Assembly (NCBI GenBank): GCA_903923345.1
Contig: CAIXXI010000278.1
Location: forward strand, 1 to 6,141
Source: an uncultured Burkholderiales bacterium
Lineage (GTDB): Bacteria; Pseudomonadota; Gammaproteobacteria; Burkholderiales; Burkholderiaceae_E
Direction: 5' to 3'
Length of the DNA stretch: 6,141 bases
This document shows positions 1 through 6,141 of the stretch, one piece after another (the stretch's first letter is position 1; each line of letters starts with the position of its first letter). A model generated the notes under the pieces. That model worked only from the letters and a program-made list of their open reading frames with translations. It had not been told where the DNA came from and made no database searches. The position numbers and the translations under genes are program-made.

Positions 1-835
1 AAACCGTCCGGGCCTGCTCGTAAAGCGGCAAAACCCGGTCAGCCTGAGCCGTCAGAAAGGCCACGCGCCCCGGCGCCATCGGATGGCGTCTCGTCCATTC
101 GGCCGTACCCGTCACCCGGGCCTGGTCCAGCTTGAAAAACATCGACACCGCAGCCCTCGGGTCATAGCCGGCGCGCGCGGTCAATTCCAGGCCGAGTCGA
201 TCCGCCTCGGTTTCATGCGCGCGAACCCCAACCACACCCACCACGATCTCATAGACATGCTGCGACGCTGCGGCGTCCGGGCGCCCCATTCCTTCCAGAA
301 GGCCCGGCTCAAAACGGCCGGAGACCCGCTCACGCGCATGCTCGAGCAGCGCATGGGCCATATCGTGGGCCAGCAGGATGGCCAGTTCGTCGTCGGACAG
401 ATCGGTATTCGACAGCAGCCCGCTGTAGACCATGATCAATCCACCCGGCATGCACCAGGCATCGACCTCATCCGACTGGATCAGGTTCACGGTCCATCCG
501 AGGGACGGTGCATCCGCCCGATAGCCGGCACTGGCGGCTGCCAGGCGATCAACAATCCGTCGCAGACGCAGGAGTGCAGCCGGATCCCGATTGAGCTCAC
601 CCCGATCCTGCGCCGCCTGCCTGAGTTGCTCATAGGACACGGCAGCAGCCTGAACCATCTGCGCCTGGCTCATCCGCAGGCTGTCGGTGCGTTGCCGTTC
701 GAGCGCGTGCGCTCGTTGCCGGGCCTCGAACTGGGATGAGCACGCCGACAAAGCGAGCAGCGCCAGCATCCAGCCGATCGCGCTGAGGCTTCGCAAGCCG
801 GACCGAGTCTGAATAGTTGATGATCGAAGCGTCAT
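1..835 (-). CDS. M48-family metallopeptidase-like lipoprotein with HDxxH active site (3' end outside window)
   Basis: The minus-strand reading frame is open from an ATG at 835 to the left edge, giving 278 residues without a stop; the C-terminus is missing. Residues 11-32 form a lipoprotein signal ending in the lipobox L29-S-A-C32. Ser at +2 argues for the outer membrane if the enteric sorting rule applies. A charged, Gln-rich helix follows (about 35-80). The M48 domain then shows an AWCMPGG strand (126-132), a zinc-site helix HDMAH (157-161), the downstream ligand E208 and partner D212 in HETEADRLG, an AGYDP segment (222-226) and HPMAPGR (251-257). Family members are zinc endopeptidases acting in envelope protein quality control (BepA, LoiP, YcaL). 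Here the catalytic Glu of HExxH is Asp158, so proteolytic activity may be weak or lost. The start overlaps the stop of the upstream transporter gene (ATGA), and an AAGGGG ribosome site lies 8 nt upstream. The family call is secure; activity and substrate are unknown. Confidence 0.9.
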   Translation of the reverse strand, partial: MTLRSSTIQTRSGLRSLSAIGWMLALLALSACSSQFEARQRAHALERQRTDSLRMSQAQMVQAAAVSYEQLRQAAQDRGELNRDPAALLRLRRIVDRLAAASAGYRADAPSLGWTVNLIQSDEVDAWCMPGGLIMVYSGLLSNTDLSDDELAILLAHDMAHALLEHARERVSGRFEPGLLEGMGRPDAAASQHVYEIVVGVVGVRAHETEADRLGLELTARAGYDPRAAVSMFFKLDQARVTGTAEWTRRHPMAPGRVAFLTAQADRVLPLYEQARTV

Positions 836-2043
836 CCGATGTGCCCCTTACCCACGGCACCGACCCCAGGCACGCGCTCGCGCACTCGATGCGTGACCAG
901 ACTGATCGCCGCCCATCCCAGCAATGCGGCCACAGCCGATGCCTGAAAGGCTGCAGCCGGGGAATACCGTTCCCAGAGCCAGCCCGCGAACACCCCCCCG
1001 ATGCCACCACCCAGCCCGTAACCGCAAACGATGAACGCTGACTGCGCCTGACCGTGCCGTGTTGAATTGAACCATCGATGCAGCACAGCCATGGAGGCAC
1101 TGTGATGCAGGCCAAAGGTCACTGCATGCATGAGCTGCGTGAGCACGATCACCCAAAGCGCGCCATCGGACAACCCGACCATTGCAAATCGAATCGCACA
1201 GACCATGAAACTGAAGCCCAGCAAGCCGAGTGGCCGAAACCGATCAAACAGCCTTTTTTGCACGGCGAACAGCGCGATTTCAGCCAGCACGCCGATTGAC
1301 CAGATCGCGCCGATCGCGGTTCGGCTGTAACCCAGTTGCTCAAGGTAAATCGACCAGAAGGAATACATCGCGGCGTGCGCGAAGATCATCAGGAAGACCG
1401 ACAGGAAAAAGACCGCAATCGCCAATCGGTCGACTTCGATGTGCTCCCTCAGACCGCGGGCCGCCCGCGGCGTCACTGCCGCAGGTTCAGGCACCCACAG
1501 GGTCACACAGACCAGCCCCGCCAGGGCTGCAGCCATCAGCCAGGGCAAGGCCGAGACCCCGAGCCAATCCAGCGCCGGGCCTCCGGCCAACACGGTCAAC
1601 ACGAAACCGATCGACCCCCACAAGCGGATCTGGCCGTAGCGCCCCACATCCCCTTGGGCCTGTTCGAGCGCCAGCACCTCGCCAATCGGCCCCTGGGCGG
1701 CCGTCACGAAGCTCAGGGTCAGCAGCAGCAGCGCGATCGGCAAAAGCCCATGCACAAACGGAAAAGCCAGTGTCAGCAACAACGCGGCCATGGCGCTGAA
1801 GCGGAGCAAGGCCAGACGCCGCCCGGTTCGATCCGACAGCCAGCCCCAGAATGGGGGCGCCACGACCCGCAGCCATTGCGGCAGCGATAAGAGCAGGGCG
1901 ATCTCGACAATGGAGAGCCCGCGATCGACGAGCCACAGGCTCAGATAGGGCGACAGCAGCCCGACATAGGCGAAATAGGCGAAAAAGATTTCACGAGCAC
2001 CGGCGCGGCCGGTCGGCGCAACCGCCAGCCCCGTCGGTCCCAC
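832..2043 (-). CDS. MFS transporter, MFS_1_like / 3-phenylpropionate-transporter (HcaT)-like type
   Basis: A polytopic inner-membrane protein with many hydrophobic segments, consistent with the 12 helices of the major facilitator superfamily. Numbered from the GTG at 2043 (403 aa), the first helix begins near residue 18 with FFAYFAYVGLLSPYLSL. The loop 2-3 signature GWLSDRTGRR is at 67-76. A YGQIRLWGSIGF segment at 136-147 and an HAVTFGLHHSA segment in the C-terminal half resemble the HcaT/nucleoside-symporter-like clade. The substrate cannot be read from sequence. Start choice: the frame is open to an ATG at 2097 (421 aa), but that adds a low-complexity Arg/Gly-rich leader overlapping the end of aroC by 52 nt. 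The GTG at 2043 lies 2 nt after the aroC stop, with GAGG formed by the stop itself, suggesting re-initiation by ribosomes leaving aroC. No in-frame ATG or GTG was found between 2043 and the first helix. The gene sits between aroC and the peptidase gene in one apparent operon. Confidence 0.88.
   Translation of the reverse strand: MGPTGLAVAPTGRAGAREIFFAYFAYVGLLSPYLSLWLVDRGLSIVEIALLLSLPQWLRVVAPPFWGWLSDRTGRRLALLRFSAMAALLLTLAFPFVHGLLPIALLLLTLSFVTAAQGPIGEVLALEQAQGDVGRYGQIRLWGSIGFVLTVLAGGPALDWLGVSALPWLMAAALAGLVCVTLWVPEPAAVTPRAARGLREHIEVDRLAIAVFFLSVFLMIFAHAAMYSFWSIYLEQLGYSRTAIGAIWSIGVLAEIALFAVQKRLFDRFRPLGLLGFSFMVCAIRFAMVGLSDGALWVIVLTQLMHAVTFGLHHSASMAVLHRWFNSTRHGQAQSAFIVCGYGLGGGIGGVFAGWLWERYSPAAAFQASAVAALLGWAAISLVTHRVRERVPGVGAVGKGHIG
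844..849 (-). promoter_or_regulatory. Ribosome binding site of the M48 peptidase gene
   Basis: AAGGGG on the minus strand lies 8 nt before the ATG at 835, inside the last codons of the MFS gene. It supports this ATG as the start and implies that the peptidase is translated from the same message as the transporter. Confidence 0.6.
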
Positions 2044-2045
2044 CC

Positions 2046-3146
2046 TCAGGCGACGCGACCTGGAATCGGCCCCGGTGCCACGCTGACGTCCCCGCATTGG
2101 GCGCGATGTCTCAATGCATGGTCCATGAGCACGAGCAGCAGCATGGCCTCGGCGATCGGCGTGGCCCGAATGCCGACGCAGGGATCATGGCGACCCAGCG
2201 TTTCGACTTCGGTCGGTGCGCCGCCGATGTCGATCGAGGGGCGCATCACACGGATGCTCGAGGTCGGCTTGATGGCAATCGAGACGGTAATCGGCTGCCC
2301 GGTTGAAATGCCACCCAGAACGCCTCCGGCCTGATTGCCGACGAACCCAGCCGGGGTCATCGCATCGCCATGCTCACTGCCCTTCTGAGTGATGCTGGCA
2401 AACCCTGCACCGATCTCCACGCCCTTGACCGCATTGATGCCCATCATCGCGAATGCGATGTCGGCATCGAGCTTGTCGAACAGCGGCTCGCCCAGTCCGA
2501 CCGGCACGCCCTGCGCTTCGACATCGATGCGCGCGCCGCAGGAGTCTCCGGAGCGGCGCAGAGCGTCCATATAGGCCTCGAGTTGCGGTACCACCGCAGC
2601 ATTGGCCGAGAAGAACGGATTGAGATGCACCTGCCCCCAATCCTCCAAGGGCACGGGGATGTCGCCGAGCTGGCTCATCCGGCCGCGCACCGTGGTGCCA
2701 TAGGTCTGGGCCAGCCACTTGCGCGCGATTGCACCGGCGGCGACCGTCGCAGCCGTCAGGCGGGCAGACGACCGTCCCCCGCCGCGCGGGTCGCGGATGC
2801 CGTATTTGTGCCAGTAGGTGTAATCGGCGTGACCGGGGCGAAACGTGCGCTCGATCGCCGAATAATCCTTGCTGCGCTGGTCTTCATTTCGGATCAGCAG
2901 GGCGATCGGCGTTCCGGTCGTGCGGCCCTGATAAACGCCGGAGAGGATCTCCACACGGTCCGGCTCCTGACGCTGAGTCACATGACGCGAGGTCCCGGGC
3001 CTGCGCCGATCGAGGTCGGGCTGGATGTCGGCGACGTCGAGTTCAAGGCCTGGAGGGCAGCCATCCACGACGCAGCCGAGGGCCGGGCCATGTGACTCGC
3101 CGAAAGAGGTGACGGTGAAGAGGTGCCCGAAGGCGTTTCCAGACAT
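2046..3146 (-). CDS. aroC: Chorismate synthase
   Basis: A 366-residue protein of the normal length for AroC, which needs reduced FMN and converts 5-enolpyruvylshikimate-3-phosphate to chorismate. This is the last step of the shikimate pathway and takes place in the cytoplasm. The N-terminus MSGNAFGHLFTVTSFGESHG is classic and fixes the start at 3146. Signature 1 spans G16-G33 and includes H19. RRPGTSR is at 48-54, a GRTTGTPIALLIRNEDQ block at 74-90, FRPGHADYTYW with H106 at 102-112, and RGGGRSSAR at 121-129. The glycine-rich block GNQAGGVLGGISTGQPI is at 260-276, and the last signature RHDPCVGIRATPIAEAM at 319-335. All visible conserved residues are present, so it should be active. The RSSARLTA wording at 125-132 is of the kind I associate with betaproteobacteria. 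There is no strong ribosome site before the ATG. It is the first gene of the minus-strand operon, with a promoter candidate in the divergent gap. Confidence 0.98.
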   Translation of the reverse strand: MSGNAFGHLFTVTSFGESHGPALGCVVDGCPPGLELDVADIQPDLDRRRPGTSRHVTQRQEPDRVEILSGVYQGRTTGTPIALLIRNEDQRSKDYSAIERTFRPGHADYTYWHKYGIRDPRGGGRSSARLTAATVAAGAIARKWLAQTYGTTVRGRMSQLGDIPVPLEDWGQVHLNPFFSANAAVVPQLEAYMDALRRSGDSCGARIDVEAQGVPVGLGEPLFDKLDADIAFAMMGINAVKGVEIGAGFASITQKGSEHGDAMTPAGFVGNQAGGVLGGISTGQPITVSIAIKPTSSIRVMRPSIDIGGAPTEVETLGRHDPCVGIRATPIAEAMLLLVLMDHALRHRAQCGDVSVAPGPIPGRVA

Positions 3147-3182
3147 CGCGTTATGCTTGCCGACCGGGCGGTAAAGCGCCGG

Positions 3183-3212
3183 ATTGTAACGTCTTTGACC
3201 GGAGTCATTCCA
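3183..3212 (-). promoter_or_regulatory. Candidate sigma-70 promoter of the aroC operon
   Basis: The 65-nt gap between the divergent starts of aroC and the binding-protein gene (3147-3211) contains TACAAT on the minus strand at 3188-3183, a 5/6 match to the -10 box. It lies about 37 nt upstream of the aroC ATG. The -35 region is poor: TGGAAT at 3212-3207 (18-nt spacer) matches only 3/6. A 4-bp GC stem (GGCG at 3167-3170 and CGCC at 3177-3180, loop of 6) would fall near the transcript start. I saw no convincing plus-strand promoter in the gap. Confidence 0.4.
3201..3204 (+). promoter_or_regulatory. Ribosome binding site of the Bug-type binding protein
   Basis: GGAG is placed 7 nt before the ATG at 3212. 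It supports that start, which also gives a complete signal peptide. Confidence 0.65.
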
Positions 3213-4204
3213 TGAATCAGCCCCTGCGCCAACGCCGCCAACTCCTCGCTGCCGCTGCAGCCGGCCTGTCCGCCGGCACCTGGCCGGCCATCAGCCGCGC
3301 ACAGGCCTACCCCACCCGCCCGGTTCGCCTCGTTGTGCCATTCGCACCCGGCGGCACCACCGACATCGTGGCCCGGGTCGTGTCCGACAAGCTGCGTGAC
3401 AACCTCGGCCAGAGCGTGATCGTCGAGAACAAAGCGGGCGCCGGCGGCGCGATCGGTGCACTCGAAGTCATTCGGGCGCCGGCTGACGGCTATGTGCTGG
3501 GGATGGCAACCGTCTCGACCACCGCCGCCAATCCGGCCATCAATCCGAAGATCGGCTATGACCCGACCGTCGATTTCACCCCCATCATCAACCTCGCTGC
3601 CACGCCGAATGTGATCGCTGTCCATCCGTCGTTCCCGGCAAAAGACTACGCTGCGTTCATCGACGAACTGCGCCGAAATCCCGGCAAATACTCGTACGGC
3701 AGTTCAGGCACGGGCGGGATCGGCCACCTGCAGACCGAGCTGTTCAAGTCCCTGACCCGCACCTTCATGACCCACATCCCCTATCGGGGCGCAGGACCTG
3801 CCCTGGCCGACGTGGTCGCGGGTCAAGTCCCGATCATCTTCGACAACCTGCCCTCCGCCCTGCCCTTCATTCGCGATGGCAAATTGATCCCGATCGTGCT
3901 GGCAGCCCCTGCCCGACTCCAGGTCCTTCCAAACGTACCGACCTTCAAAGATGTCGGGCTCGAGCCGGTCAATCGGATGGCCTACTACGGACTGCTCGGC
4001 CCGAAAGGTCTGCCGCAGGCAGTGGTTGAGCGGATCCATTCGGCCGCAAAAAAAACCCTGGATGATCCGGCGGTTGCCAAGCGGATCGCCGACACCGGAT
4101 CCCTGATCATCGGCAATACGCCAGCGCAATTCAGCCAGCAGATCGCGGCTGAATTCGAGGTTTACCGCAAAGTCGTCGCCGCGCAGAAACTCAAACTGGA
4201 CTGA
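3212..4204 (+). CDS. Bug/TctC-family tripartite tricarboxylate transporter substrate-binding protein
   Basis: A 330-residue periplasmic binding protein of the usual length for the Bug (TctC) family. These proteins capture small carboxylates and related molecules, either for a TctAB membrane pair or as sensors. The signal peptide has a twin arginine (R8-R9 in QRRQLLA), an Ala-rich core, and probable cleavage at A30-Q-A32 before Y33, suggesting Tat export. The mature protein opens with the family hallmark YPTRPVRLVVPFAPGGTTD (33-51), whose PGG loop contacts ligand. VENKAGAGGAIG (71-82), the conserved ADGY (91-94) and a second binding loop YGSSGTGGIGH (162-172) follow. A run of eight A at 4048-4055 encodes two lysines in frame. 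No tctA or tctB gene is in the window, as is common for orphan Bug genes in Burkholderiales, so the partner and ligand are unknown. A hydratase gene follows after 7 nt, probably co-transcribed. Confidence 0.95.
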   Translation: MNQPLRQRRQLLAAAAAGLSAGTWPAISRAQAYPTRPVRLVVPFAPGGTTDIVARVVSDKLRDNLGQSVIVENKAGAGGAIGALEVIRAPADGYVLGMATVSTTAANPAINPKIGYDPTVDFTPIINLAATPNVIAVHPSFPAKDYAAFIDELRRNPGKYSYGSSGTGGIGHLQTELFKSLTRTFMTHIPYRGAGPALADVVAGQVPIIFDNLPSALPFIRDGKLIPIVLAAPARLQVLPNVPTFKDVGLEPVNRMAYYGLLGPKGLPQAVVERIHSAAKKTLDDPAVAKRIADTGSLIIGNTPAQFSQQIAAEFEVYRKVVAAQKLKLD

Positions 4205-4211
4205 GATCAAG

Positions 4212-5105
4212 ATGAGCGCAACCCCCTCCCTTGCAGAACAACTCGCTGCCACCGACTGGACCGCCTGGATCGGGCGGTCCGATCGGCGTGAACTGCGCGC
4301 CAGCCGTGATTGGGTTGCGCTGCTGGAAGCCAGCCTCGATCGCCCTGCGCCCACCGCCGATTCACAGCTGGAACCGCTGCGGCACTGGCTGTGGCTGTTC
4401 TCACCGCCGGCCTGGCCAAGTGCACGCCTGAGCGGTGATGGCCACGGCCCCCGGGGCCCGCTCGTTCCGACCTGGCCGCTGCCACGTCGAATGTGGGCCG
4501 GCAGCACGATCGAGTGGCATGCACCGGTTGCGCTGGATGCCACGCTCGAGGTGGTCAGCACCATTGAAGCAGTCAATATCAAGACCGGGCGCAGCGGCAC
4601 CCTCGGGTTTGTCAGTCTGCGCAGCCGCTGGTTTACCGGATCGACTTGCGCCATCGATGAACTGCAGACTGCGGTTTACCGTGAAGCGGCCGACCCCAAC
4701 GCGCCGGCGCCTCAGGCGAGCCCTGCCGTGACGGCGCCGGCAGCATTGCCCGACGGCCACTGGCAGCGCGACTTCACACCCGATGAACCGCTGCTCTTTC
4801 GCTACAGCGCGGTCACTTTCAACACCCATCGCATTCACTACGATCACGCCTATACGACTGGCGTCGAGGGCTATCCCGGGCTGGTCATCCATGGCCCGCT
4901 GATGGGCACCCTGATGCTGGATGCCTGGCGCGATGCCCACCCCGGCAAAACGCCGCGCCGCTTCGAATTTCGCAATCTCCAGCCCGCTTTCGTCGGGTCG
5001 ACGATCCGATGCGGTGGCATCGATACCGGTGAGCAGACCAGCAAGGTCTGGGTGCGCAGCGCCGACGGCCGCGAGCATGTCAGCGGTGAAGTCAGCTGGC
5101 GCTGA
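4212..5105 (+). CDS. Double-hotdog hydratase, HTD2 / mesaconyl-C4-CoA hydratase-like (FAS1-like dehydratase domain)
   Basis: A 297-residue cytoplasmic protein built as two hotdog-like halves. The N-terminal half (about 10-150) is a degenerate FAS1-like dehydratase/MaoC fold with PLPRRMWAGSTIEWHAPV at 89-106. The C-terminal half (about 180-297) carries the recognisable active-site stretch RYSAVTFNTHRIHYD (197-211), followed by EGYPGLVIHGPL (219-230). H209, spaced as in the D/N-x4-H hydratase motif with N204 in the acidic position, is the likely catalytic His; as far as I recall, Asn is normal in this subfamily. Relatives hydrate or dehydrate acyl-CoA or acyl-ACP thioesters, including mesaconyl-C4-CoA or itaconyl-CoA hydratases and mitochondrial HTD2; the exact substrate here cannot be told. 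The ATG is 7 nt after the stop of the binding-protein gene, with only a weak GAG as ribosome site, which suggests translational coupling. The 3' end faces gltX. Confidence 0.85.
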   Translation: MSATPSLAEQLAATDWTAWIGRSDRRELRASRDWVALLEASLDRPAPTADSQLEPLRHWLWLFSPPAWPSARLSGDGHGPRGPLVPTWPLPRRMWAGSTIEWHAPVALDATLEVVSTIEAVNIKTGRSGTLGFVSLRSRWFTGSTCAIDELQTAVYREAADPNAPAPQASPAVTAPAALPDGHWQRDFTPDEPLLFRYSAVTFNTHRIHYDHAYTTGVEGYPGLVIHGPLMGTLMLDAWRDAHPGKTPRRFEFRNLQPAFVGSTIRCGGIDTGEQTSKVWVRSADGREHVSGEVSWR

Positions 5106-5112
5106 AACCGCC

Positions 5113-6141
5113 TCAGTTCGACAGCCGATTCAGGACGGTCTGACGCGGCATCAGCGCCAGCATGGCGTCCACCGAGGGCGTCTGCGCGCGGCCGAAGACT
5201 TTGAGGCGCACCGGCACGGCCAGTTGCGGCATTTTGAGCCCGGCCGCACTGAGGGTCTCCTTGATCGCAGCCGCAATGCCGGCCCGGGTCCATTCGCACT
5301 CAGCCAGCCGTTTCGCCAGGGCCGCAATCGCAGGCTCGGCCTCGGGTTTCAGATGAACTGACAGCTCGGATGCCAGGTCAGGATTGAGCTGCGAAGGCTC
5401 AAGCCAGAGCATCGTCGCCAGATCAGCCAATTCCTCGAGCGTTGCGGCGCGGTCCTTGAACAGGGCACAAACCGCAGACAAATCGGGCGAGCCCGGCGCC
5501 GCCGCCGAAACGCCCCGCTTGCCCAGACGTGGCGCAACGAGAGCCGCCAAGGCGGCATCATCCATCTGCTTTAGGTACAGGTTGTTGAGCCACTTGAGCT
5601 TGTCCACATCGAACTGCGAGGGCGAGTGAGACAGATGCCCGCCATCGAACCAGGACACCAGCTGCTCGCGCGAAAAGACCTCGTCGTCGCCATGACTCCA
5701 GCCGAGTCGGGCCAGATAGTTGATGACCGCCTCAGGCAAGAAACCGTCCTCGTCGTACTGAGTGACCGACACCGCACCATGACGCTTTGACAGTTTCTGC
5801 CCATCCTGGCCGTGGATCATCGGCACATGGCCGTAACGGGGGGTGTCCGCGCCGAGCGCCCGGAGAATATTGATCTGACGCGGGGTATTGTTGACATGGT
5901 CATCACCGCGAATGACATGGGTGATCTGCATGTCCCAGTCATCGACCACCACGCAGAAGTTGTAGGTGGGCGTGCCATCGGAGCGGGCAATGATCAGGTC
6001 GTCGAGTTCGGCATTGGAAAACGCAATCGGCCCTTTGACCAGGTCATTCCAGGCCACCTCGCCCTGATCCGGGTTGCGAAACCTGACCACCGGCCTGGCA
6101 TCGGCCGGCGCCACCAGCCCGTGGCGGGCGCGGTTTTCCGG
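5113..6141 (-). CDS. gltX: Glutamyl-tRNA synthetase (5' end outside window)
   Basis: The C-terminal 342 residues of a class I aminoacyl-tRNA synthetase that charges tRNA-Glu with glutamate in the cytoplasm. The frame is open through the right edge and the full enzyme is usually about 465 residues, so roughly 120 N-terminal residues, including the HIGH motif, are missing. A GTG at 6114 is internal, not the start. Numbered from the edge, VVRFRNP and DLVKGPIAFSN (about 18-43) precede the ARSDGTPTYNFCVVVDDWDM stretch, then the VIRGDDHVNNTPRQINIL block (76-93). The KMSKS-equivalent loop is KLSKR at 116-120. The helical anticodon-binding domain follows, with LKWLNNLYLKQ near its start. It ends in the usual VLNRL-type tail. 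No defects are visible. The stop lies 7 nt from the stop of the convergent hydratase gene. Confidence 0.98.
   Translation of the reverse strand, partial: PENRARHGLVAPADARPVVRFRNPDQGEVAWNDLVKGPIAFSNAELDDLIIARSDGTPTYNFCVVVDDWDMQITHVIRGDDHVNNTPRQINILRALGADTPRYGHVPMIHGQDGQKLSKRHGAVSVTQYDEDGFLPEAVINYLARLGWSHGDDEVFSREQLVSWFDGGHLSHSPSQFDVDKLKWLNNLYLKQMDDAALAALVAPRLGKRGVSAAAPGSPDLSAVCALFKDRAATLEELADLATMLWLEPSQLNPDLASELSVHLKPEAEPAIAALAKRLAECEWTRAGIAAAIKETLSAAGLKMPQLAVPVRLKVFGRAQTPSVDAMLALMPRQTVLNRLSN

Noticed and set aside
204..212. E208/D212 region of the M48 peptidase checked for a second active-site defect
   Set aside because: The ExxxD pair in HETEADRLG is intact, so the only visible deviation is Asp158 in the HExxH position.
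83..739. Long open frame on the plus strand (218 codons)
   Set aside because: It lies opposite the M48 peptidase frame, which carries clear motifs throughout. The plus-strand translation has no recognisable domain and is a typical shadow frame of GC-rich DNA.
1230..1890. Two overlapping plus-strand open frames of about 185 codons each
   Set aside because: Both are antisense to the MFS transporter and encode Arg/Pro/Gln-rich, low-complexity sequence with no family features.
2370..3095. 241-codon plus-strand open frame
   Set aside because: It is fully antisense to aroC, whose conserved signatures explain the sequence.
4048..4055. Run of eight A in the binding-protein gene as a possible programmed -1 frameshift (A AAA AAA)
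   Set aside because: The zero frame continues through a normal full-length family protein, and the -1 frame reaches a TGA at 4063-4065. There is no alternative product to make; at most it is a slippage-prone site.
3704..4654. 316-codon minus-strand open frame spanning the binding protein and hydratase genes
   Set aside because: It crosses the junction of two well-supported plus-strand genes and has no coherent domain, so it is a shadow of GC-rich codon use.
5106..5112. Possible bidirectional terminator between the hydratase gene and gltX
   Set aside because: The gap is 7 nt and no GC-rich inverted repeat with a T-run is visible around it.
1..6141. Search for a novel defence, mobile or RNA-based system
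   Set aside because: All long stretches are accounted for by recognisable chromosomal genes; the only gap over 10 nt is the 65-nt divergent region. No transposase, integrase, toxin-antitoxin pair, repeat array or structured RNA was seen.

Overview
This is an ordinary, densely coding chromosomal stretch from a GC-rich Gram-negative bacterium. It is most likely a betaproteobacterium of the order Burkholderiales. That placement rests on the style of the chorismate synthase and glutamyl-tRNA synthetase sequences and on a Bug-type solute-binding protein, a family greatly expanded in that order. It is a judgement from remembered families, not a database result.

Layout. The left half (1-3146) is read from the minus strand as one apparent operon: aroC (chorismate synthase), then a major facilitator transporter of the MFS_1_like/HcaT type, then a lipoprotein M48-type metallopeptidase that runs off the left edge. 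The joints are tight: 2 nt (or a 52-nt overlap, depending on the MFS start) and then a 4-nt ATGA overlap. A 65-nt divergent gap (3147-3211) holds a likely aroC promoter. From 3212 the plus strand carries a two-gene unit: a Bug/TctC periplasmic binding protein and, 7 nt later, a double-hotdog hydratase of the HTD2/mesaconyl-C4-CoA hydratase type. This unit meets gltX (glutamyl-tRNA synthetase, minus strand, 5' end outside the window) tail to tail with only 7 nt between stop codons.

Function. aroC and gltX are housekeeping genes. The Bug protein and hydratase look like accessory carboxylate uptake and CoA-ester metabolism, though neither substrate can be read from the sequence. I found no RNA genes, mobile elements, CRISPR arrays, long repeats or phage genes, and no sign of an undescribed multi-gene system. 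The most noteworthy detail is that the M48 peptidase has His-Asp-Met-Ala-His where the family has HExxH. The catalytic glutamate is replaced by aspartate while the other visible hallmarks are intact.
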